Notes under the pieces: generated by a model
Database searches by the model: none
The model's input: the letters and a program-made list of their open reading frames with translations, nothing else
What the model was told of the DNA's origin: nothing
Source of the DNA: JADGQA01 sp964579855
Lineage (GTDB): Bacteria > Bacteroidota > Ignavibacteria > UBA10030
Direction: 5' to 3'
Length of the DNA stretch: 21,820 bases
Assembly (NCBI GenBank): GCA_964579855.1
Contig: CAZOIM010000041.1
Span: 1 to 21,820, forward strand
Shown: positions 17,141 through 21,820 of the stretch, piece by piece
Numbering within the stretch: the first letter of the stretch is position 1
Layout of the letters: every line of letters begins with the position of its first letter
Program-made: the position numbers and the translations under genes

Positions 17141-17174
17141 GGTGATTTGAAATCACCCAAAAATGGCTTATATT
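17141..17174 (+). promoter_or_regulatory. Inverted repeat and possible promoter before the NUDIX gene
   Basis: GGTGAT (17141-17146) and ATCACC (17152-17157) form a 6-bp hairpin with a 5-base loop, 17 bases after the peptidase stop. Overlapping its right arm, TTGAAA (17147-17152) and TATATT (17169-17174) are 16 bases apart, a fair sigma-70-like promoter. No T-run follows the hairpin, so it is not a standard terminator; an operator over the -35 box is possible. Transcripts would have a leader of about 135 bases. Confidence 0.35.
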
Positions 17175-17272
17175 TTTCGCGTTCAAATACCCAAAAGATT
17201 CGTTTCACCTGCAGTGACCCTCGAAGAAATCCTGTCAATTCTTTCGTTGAAGGATGTCCCTTTAAGGTAGAT

Positions 17273-17308
17273 ATGCGCGTCAATTTGACTGGTCATGAAG
17301 GATTATGA
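17273..17308 (+). other. Possible 11-codon leader ORF upstream of NUDIX
   Basis: ATG at 17273 with AAGG a few bases upstream opens an 11-residue frame (MRVNLTGHEGL) that stops at TGA 17306-17308, nine bases before the NUDIX GTG. It could couple translation into the NUDIX gene, whose own ribosome site is weak. It may equally be chance. Confidence 0.2.
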
Positions 17309-17317
17309 GATGCAACT

Positions 17318-17839
17318 GTGAGCGCAAAAACCTGGACCACCCAAACCTTGCCTCGCATTGAGTGTTCAATCGTCGAACTCTGCGTCTTCAAGCGAACCAA
17401 AAAGGGCCCTCTTTTTCTTCTGCTCAAGCGATCATCCGGCGAGAAACTCTACCCCGGAATGTGGCAGATTATAACGGGAAAAATCAAGAGAGGCGAAAAG
17501 GCAATGTCTGCTGCTCTGAGGGAATTGATGGAGGAAACTGGGTTTTCGGCAATCCGATTTTGGGTTGCCCCGATCGTTGGATCGTTCTTTGATCCTTCAA
17601 AGGATCGGGTTCAAATGTGTCCGCTCTTTGCTGCGGAAGTTGCTTCATCGGCGTCGCCGAAACTTTCGGAGGAGCATCAGGAGTATGAGTGGGCCTCTTT
17701 CAAAAGGACCCAGGAGGTGCTGGTTTGGCCTGGACATCTTGATGCAGTAAAGATCGTTCGGGATTTCATCGTCGCAGGTCGGGAGGCAGCGAGCCTTACC
17801 GAATTAGAATCCGAAGTTTCAGAAAGGGACAAATCGTGA
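17318..17839 (+). CDS. NUDIX hydrolase
   Basis: Mg-dependent pyrophosphohydrolase of nucleoside-diphosphate-linked compounds, 173 residues. The Nudix box is exact at residues 54-76: Gly54, Glu60, then RELMEETGF containing the metal-binding REXXEE core. The surrounding WQIITGKIKRGE and a late EEHQEYEWASF resemble dATP/dihydroneopterin-triphosphate pyrophosphatases of the NudB type, but substrate is not certain. GTG at 17318 is the first start after an in-frame TGA at 17306-17308. Its stop overlaps the start of the sugar-kinase gene by four bases (GTGA at 17836-17839), so the two are translationally coupled. The 193 bases upstream hold the hairpin/promoter and the leader ORF described separately. 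Confidence 0.93.
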   Translation: MSAKTWTTQTLPRIECSIVELCVFKRTKKGPLFLLLKRSSGEKLYPGMWQIITGKIKRGEKAMSAALRELMEETGFSAIRFWVAPIVGSFFDPSKDRVQMCPLFAAEVASSASPKLSEEHQEYEWASFKRTQEVLVWPGHLDAVKIVRDFIVAGREAASLTELESEVSERDKS

Positions 17840-18750
17840 GTCTACTTGTTGTTGGGTCTGTCGCACTCGATTCAGTCGAGACCCCATTTGGGAAGGTCAA
17901 AGATGCACTCGGAGGTTCCGCAGTTTATATTTCCGTCGCTGCCAGCTATTTTACAGCGCCGGTTAAAGTGGTCGGAGTCATTGGAGGGGATTTCCCTAAG
18001 GAGCACATCGAGTTTCTCAAAGATCGTAATATTGATCTTGATGGATTGCAGATTATTCAGGGCGGAAGGACTTTTCGTTGGTCAGGGAAGTATCAATATG
18101 ATCTCAATTCGAGAGATACCCTGCTGACTCAACTCAACGTGTTCGAGAAATTTGACCCTGTTATTCCCGATGCCTTCCAAAAATCATCATACGTTTGCCT
18201 TGGCAACATCGATCCCGTGTTGCAGCGCAAAGTTCTGGCGCAAACAAAGAAGCCGCGGTTAGTCGTTGGCGACACGATGAACTACTGGATCGAAACCAAG
18301 CCTAAAGAACTTCGCGAAACTCTCAAGGTGCTGGATGTTCTTGTGGTGAATGAATCTGAAGCCCGACTGCTCACAAAGGAGCCCAACCTCGTCAAGGCTG
18401 CGAAAAAGATCATCAAAATGGGCCCCCGTATTGTTATCATTAAGAAAGGTGAACACGGTGCCATGCTGGTGACCGAAGATACGATCTTCTCTGCGCCTGC
18501 ATATCCGCTTGAGAACCTTTACGACCCGACTGGTGCAGGTGATACTTTTGCAGGTGGTTTTACCGGCTGGCTGGCAAAGACCGACGATATCTCGCCTGAC
18601 AATCTCAAACGCGCTGTGATTTATGGGAGCGTGATGGCCTCATTCTGCGTGGAAAAGTTCAGCGTGGACGGACTGAAGGATCTTAGCAGCCTGAAGATCA
18701 GGGATCGGTATCATTCGTTTGTGGAGATCTCGAGATTTGACGAGAGGTGA
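17836..18750 (+). CDS. PfkB-family carbohydrate/nucleoside kinase
   Basis: ATP-dependent kinase of the ribokinase fold, 304 residues. The N-terminal substrate motif ALGGSAVY (Gly26-Gly27) and the C-terminal signature DPTGAGDTFAGGF (230-242) with catalytic base Asp236 are intact. GTG 17836 overlaps the NUDIX stop, and its own TGA (18748-18750) lies against the mtnA start, so the three genes form one coupled unit. The pairing with mtnA suggests the substrate is a 5-modified ribose (methylthioribose or 5-deoxyribose) or a nucleoside from SAM by-product salvage; this is inference, because PfkB members accept many sugars and nucleosides. Confidence 0.92.
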   Translation: MSLLVVGSVALDSVETPFGKVKDALGGSAVYISVAASYFTAPVKVVGVIGGDFPKEHIEFLKDRNIDLDGLQIIQGGRTFRWSGKYQYDLNSRDTLLTQLNVFEKFDPVIPDAFQKSSYVCLGNIDPVLQRKVLAQTKKPRLVVGDTMNYWIETKPKELRETLKVLDVLVVNESEARLLTKEPNLVKAAKKIIKMGPRIVIIKKGEHGAMLVTEDTIFSAPAYPLENLYDPTGAGDTFAGGFTGWLAKTDDISPDNLKRAVIYGSVMASFCVEKFSVDGLKDLSSLKIRDRYHSFVEISRFDER

Positions 18751-18758
18751 TAGGATTG
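18742..18758 (+). promoter_or_regulatory. Ribosome binding site favouring TTG 18756 for mtnA
   Basis: GAGAGGTGAT (18742-18751) closely matches the anti-Shine-Dalgarno complement. Its GAGAGG core is eight bases before TTG 18756 but overlaps GTG 18747 itself, so TTG is the better start. The resulting N-terminus (MKSLEW) also fits MtnA proteins. Confidence 0.6.
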
Positions 18759-19799
18759 AAATCACTGGAGTGGAAAGAAGGAAAGGTCCGGTTTCTCGAC
18801 CAGACCAGACTTCCTGTTGAAGAATTCTATCTGGAAACAGGGGATCAGAACGAGATCGGCAAAGCCATCAAATGTTTGTCCATTCGTGGGGCACCGCTAA
18901 TTGGTATAGCCGCTGCGTATGCTGTAGCCCTTGCCGCGAACAACTGTGTCGAAAACACCCCCTCCGGAATTACGGGCTACTTTGACAAAACCATCAATGT
19001 CCTCGCCGGCACACGGCCGACGGCGGTGAACCTGTTCTGGGCATTGAACCGCCAGAAAAGGGTGATCGAAGAAAACATATCGCGCGGCATTCAAGAGATC
19101 AGAAATTCATTACTGCTGGAAGCAAAACGTATTCACCGGGAAGATGCATTAATGTGCACGGCGATGGGGAAGTTGGGCGCCGATCTGTTGCCTAACGCGG
19201 TCACGGTGCTCACGCACTGCAACACAGGCTCATTGGCGACTGGCGGAATCGGTACAGCGCTTGGTATCATTCGTACATGTTGGGAACAACACAAGCTGAA
19301 GAACGTCTATATTGACGAAACGCGTCCCCTCTTGCAGGGGGCGCGCTTGACGGCCTGGGAACTCAAAAGTGATGGAATTCCTTTTACGCTTCTGACCGAT
19401 AATGCTGCCGGTTTTCTGATGCAACAAGGAATTGTGAATGCCGTGATTGTTGGTGCCGATCGGATCGCATTGAATGGTGATGTCGCCAATAAAGTGGGGA
19501 CCTACTCACTGGCCGTCCTTGCGCGTTTTCACGGTATCCCCATGTACGTGGCGGCACCGACCTCATCCATAGATTTTGAGACAAAAGATGGGAAAGCAAT
19601 CCCGATTGAGCAACGAAATCCGAAGGAAGTCACCGAGACTTTTGGGAAGAAGGTCGCACCTGATACCACAATCGTCTATTCTCCGGCGTTCGATATTACG
19701 CCTGGGGATCTCATTACTGCCATCGTGACTGAAATTGGAGTGCTCAAAGGCCCGTACACGCAATCGATCGGGACCCTTCGTGCGCGCAATGCTATTTGA
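18756..19799 (+). CDS. mtnA: S-methyl-5-thioribose-1-phosphate isomerase
   Basis: Converts methylthioribose-1-phosphate to methylthioribulose-1-phosphate in methionine salvage; the same enzyme also acts on 5-deoxyribose-1-phosphate in some bacteria. The protein has 347 residues, a normal length. Conserved blocks include IRGAPLIGIAAAY, GTRPTAVNL, HCNTGSLATGG with catalytic Cys155, DETRPLLQGARLTAWEL, and VGADRIALNGDVANKVGT with catalytic Asp235 (Cys160 and Asp240 in the Bacillus enzyme as I recall it). The frame also opens at GTG 18747, overlapping the kinase stop by four bases; I prefer TTG 18756 on ribosome-site and N-terminal grounds. Family relatives include eIF2B-like proteins, but these catalytic residues mark an isomerase. 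recO begins 15 bases downstream. Confidence 0.95.
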   Translation: MKSLEWKEGKVRFLDQTRLPVEEFYLETGDQNEIGKAIKCLSIRGAPLIGIAAAYAVALAANNCVENTPSGITGYFDKTINVLAGTRPTAVNLFWALNRQKRVIEENISRGIQEIRNSLLLEAKRIHREDALMCTAMGKLGADLLPNAVTVLTHCNTGSLATGGIGTALGIIRTCWEQHKLKNVYIDETRPLLQGARLTAWELKSDGIPFTLLTDNAAGFLMQQGIVNAVIVGADRIALNGDVANKVGTYSLAVLARFHGIPMYVAAPTSSIDFETKDGKAIPIEQRNPKEVTETFGKKVAPDTTIVYSPAFDITPGDLITAIVTEIGVLKGPYTQSIGTLRARNAI

Positions 19800-19814
19800 A
19801 AGTCGTTCATCCCC

Positions 19815-20600
19815 ATGCTAACGAAAACCGAAGCCATCGTCATAAGGTCGATGAAGTATGGGGATTCGAGCAAGATTGTGACGTTCTACACACGTCAGTT
19901 TGGCAAATTGAAAGGGATTGCAAAAGCGGCAAGAAGATCGAACAATAAATTCGGATCATCTTTGGAACCATTGAGTCACGTAATGCTCGTCGTCTACAAG
20001 AAGGATCATCGCGATCTGCATTTGATTTCGCAATGTGACAGTATTCAGTCGTTTGGAAAAATTCACGATTCCATTGAAAGGATCTCCGTGGGTCTTTCAA
20101 TCCTCGAGCTTGTCGATCATCTCGCTCACGAGGAAGAAGAGAATCCGCCGCTTTTTTCTCTCTTGCTCGAGACGCTGAACGCAATTGATCGGAGCACAAG
20201 GAATTACCAGTCCTTGGCGAGATCATTTCAGGTAAGACTTGTTTCATTGCTGGGGTATGCCCCGGCGCTGGATATCTGTTCAGAATGTGGCAGATCCCTG
20301 AAGGACGATGAGCAATCTTCTGATGTTGGATTCCAACTGTTAAGCGGCGCAATTATCTGCTCGACGTGCACCAACGCTCATCGCGCAAAGCGTGCAGTCG
20401 GATATACAACACTCTCCGCCCCTGCTCACAGGATTCTGCAGCGATTCCTCACGTCACGGATGGACAGCATTACCACAATAATGTACGGCGAATCAGTTGG
20501 GAACGAATTAGATGAAACTTTGCGTTTATATTTACGATATCACTTTGACAATATGAAGGATTTGAAGTCAACGCAGATTTTCAAATCGATGATTCAATAA
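19815..20600 (+). CDS. recO: DNA repair protein RecO
   Basis: Recombination mediator that works with RecR (and RecF) to load RecA on SSB-coated single-stranded DNA and anneals strands. The protein has 261 residues. It begins with the OB-fold typical of RecO (TEAIVIRSMKYGDSSKIVTF, then GKLKGIAKAARR), followed by the helical domain. A zinc site is complete: CSEC at 155-158 and CSTC at 182-185. The ATG at 19815 lies 15 bases after mtnA; no strong ribosome site precedes it. It is probably transcribed with the salvage genes, though with no functional link to them. Confidence 0.95.
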   Translation: MLTKTEAIVIRSMKYGDSSKIVTFYTRQFGKLKGIAKAARRSNNKFGSSLEPLSHVMLVVYKKDHRDLHLISQCDSIQSFGKIHDSIERISVGLSILELVDHLAHEEEENPPLFSLLLETLNAIDRSTRNYQSLARSFQVRLVSLLGYAPALDICSECGRSLKDDEQSSDVGFQLLSGAIICSTCTNAHRAKRAVGYTTLSAPAHRILQRFLTSRMDSITTIMYGESVGNELDETLRLYLRYHFDNMKDLKSTQIFKSMIQ

Positions 20601-20612
20601 AGCATCAAATTC

Positions 20613-20620
20613 GAGGAGGT
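20613..20620 (+). promoter_or_regulatory. Strong Shine-Dalgarno for the HtrA gene
   Basis: GAGGAGGT, seven bases before ATG 20628, is the strongest ribosome site in the window and fixes this start. Most other genes here have weak sites, suggesting high translation of the protease. Confidence 0.75.
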
Positions 20621-20627
20621 TTGGGTT

Positions 20628-21820
20628 ATGTCGTCAAAATCAATTATTACCGCAGTGGTTCTCATTGGGTTGGGCATCATATTTGGCGTTGTGCTCGTAT
20701 CCAGCTTCAAAGGAGTGGATATATCGTTCGCTGGTGAAGGAGTTAAATTAGGGGCATCGAGTGCTCCTGTCAAACCAAATTCAACGTTACTCGCTCTCAA
20801 TGAGGCTTTCCACGATGTCGGAAAAGCCGTCACGCCATCGGTCGTCTACATTCGAGTGGAGTCAAAAGCTGCGGAAGGTGGCGATGATGATTCACAGCGC
20901 TTCTTTCATTTCTTCAACATACCACATCAAATGCCTCAATCACCCGAAGTTGGCGCAGGCTCAGGAGTGATCATCAATGAAAGTGGATATATCCTGACGA
21001 ATAATCACGTCGTTGAAAATGCCATGGCGAAAGGCATTGAAGTCACACTGAGTGACACAAGGAAGTTTCGGGGAAAACTTATCGGCACCGACAAATTGAC
21101 TGATCTTGCCGTCGTAAAGATCGAAGCGGAAAATCTTTCCGTCGCAACGCTGGGAAATTCCGACGGTGTCGAAGTAGGCCATATCGTGTTCGCGATCGGC
21201 AACCCACTCGAACTGAGATCGACCATGACGGAGGGAATTGTTAGCGCCCTCGGAAGGAATTTGCGCATCATCGACGACAATAACACCGGATTTGCGATTG
21301 AGAATTTCATTCAAACGGATGCGGCCGTAAATCCGGGGAACAGTGGCGGTCCCCTCGTGAACATCAGTGGCGAAGTCATTGGCATCAATTCTGCAATTGC
21401 CACAACCAATGCACGCTATCAGGGTTATAGTTTTGCAATACCAATCAACTTGGCAAAGAAAGTTGCGACGGATTTGATCAAATTCGGGAAAGTCCGCCGG
21501 GGTTACATTGGTGTTCGGATTCAAGATGTCGACGCCGTCACCGCGAAAGCGGCAGGTTTGCCGAAAGCGGAAGGCGTTTTTGTCCGTGACGTGAACAAGA
21601 ACAGCGCGGGAGAACAGGCGGGACTTCAATCGGGGGATATCATCCTCAGTGTCGATGGAAAAGAAGTTGACTCCCCCAATTCATTGCAGACCATCGTTGC
21701 GAATTATTACCCTGGCGATGGGGTAATCCTGAAAGTATTTCGTGACGGAAAGACGATCGATAAGAAAGTGATCCTGAAATCGATGGACGAAGAACAGGAA
21801 GTCGCGTCGAAGCAGGATGC
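20628..21820 (+). CDS. HtrA/DegP-family serine protease (partial, C-terminus beyond right edge)
   Basis: Periplasmic chaperone-protease that degrades misfolded envelope proteins. The visible 397 codons contain an N-terminal hydrophobic segment (~5-25; signal or anchor), a linker, and a trypsin-like domain with the full triad: His127 in TNNHVVENA, Asp159 in TDLAVVK, Ser239 in GNSGGP. A PDZ domain begins near residue 300 (RRGYIGV) and is followed by the acidic EEQEVASKQD at the window end; DegP/DegQ-type members carry a second PDZ further on, which would lie outside. The start is set by GAGGAGGT. It follows recO by 27 bases without a terminator. Confidence 0.95.
   Translation, partial: MSSKSIITAVVLIGLGIIFGVVLVSSFKGVDISFAGEGVKLGASSAPVKPNSTLLALNEAFHDVGKAVTPSVVYIRVESKAAEGGDDDSQRFFHFFNIPHQMPQSPEVGAGSGVIINESGYILTNNHVVENAMAKGIEVTLSDTRKFRGKLIGTDKLTDLAVVKIEAENLSVATLGNSDGVEVGHIVFAIGNPLELRSTMTEGIVSALGRNLRIIDDNNTGFAIENFIQTDAAVNPGNSGGPLVNISGEVIGINSAIATTNARYQGYSFAIPINLAKKVATDLIKFGKVRRGYIGVRIQDVDAVTAKAAGLPKAEGVFVRDVNKNSAGEQAGLQSGDIILSVDGKEVDSPNSLQTIVANYYPGDGVILKVFRDGKTIDKKVILKSMDEEQEVASKQD

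Noticed and set aside
16757..17308. 183-codon + strand frame bridging the P1 peptidase and the NUDIX leader
   Set aside because: Most of it is a shifted frame of the peptidase; only its last 11 codons lie behind a plausible ribosome site, noted as a possible leader ORF.
20961..21629. 222-codon minus-strand frame
   Set aside because: Antisense to the HtrA catalytic and PDZ region, which is unambiguous.
1..21820. tRNA, rRNA, CRISPR array, insertion sequence or prophage
   Set aside because: Reading both strands, I saw no cloverleaf-like gene, regularly spaced repeats, transposase or integrase motifs, or terminal inverted repeats.

Overview
The window (about 49% G+C by eye) looks like a chromosomal segment of a bacterium from the Bacteroidota/Ignavibacteriota (FCB) side. 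The strongest pointer is the protein at 13397-15328, whose C-terminus is a type IX secretion sorting domain with the NPFNP-type opening. The rest are core genes with no plasmid, phage, IS, tRNA, rRNA or CRISPR signatures. Genes are densely packed, mostly on the + strand, with frequent GTG/TTG starts and several 2-12 bp gaps or 4-base overlaps.

Layout. (1) 1-2174, minus strand: the N-terminal three quarters of a GH38 alpha-mannosidase that runs off the left edge. It diverges from (2) a membrane-anchored YtcJ-like metal-dependent amidohydrolase (2372-4123), followed by a lone receiver-domain protein (4225-4629) and a clear intrinsic terminator (4656-4684). (3) 4699-13217, one direction: an MFS permease, a small winged-helix-like protein with an acidic middle and a Lys/Ser-rich tail, prmC, dtd, an alkaline-phosphatase-superfamily enzyme of unknown substrate, comEC, and a methylmalonyl-CoA mutase catalytic subunit without its B12 domain. 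(4) 13397-15328: a secreted protein with three Ig-like repeats and a T9SS tail. (5) 15398-17124: a TrmH/SpoU RNA methyltransferase followed after 2 bases by a P1 (DmpA/NylC-type) self-cleaving peptidase. (6) 17318-21820: NUDIX hydrolase, PfkB sugar kinase and mtnA linked by overlapping stop/start codons, then recO, then an HtrA/DegP protease truncated by the right edge.

How they fit together. Most genes are housekeeping: translation quality control (prmC, dtd, TrmH), DNA uptake and repair (comEC, recO), envelope proteostasis (HtrA) and metabolism. The most suggestive unit is NUDIX-pfkB-mtnA. MtnA isomerises methylthioribose-1-phosphate, so the kinase fused to it by a GTGA overlap is a candidate supplier of a 5-modified ribose phosphate from methylthioadenosine or 5'-deoxyadenosine salvage. 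The mutase catalytic subunit carries the substrate-binding residues of methylmalonyl-CoA mutase and must find its cobalamin subunit elsewhere in the genome. I see no obvious new defence or mobile system. The parts least explained by known biology are the winged-helix/Lys-tail protein upstream of prmC, the phosphomutase-like enzyme between dtd and comEC, and the lone receiver.
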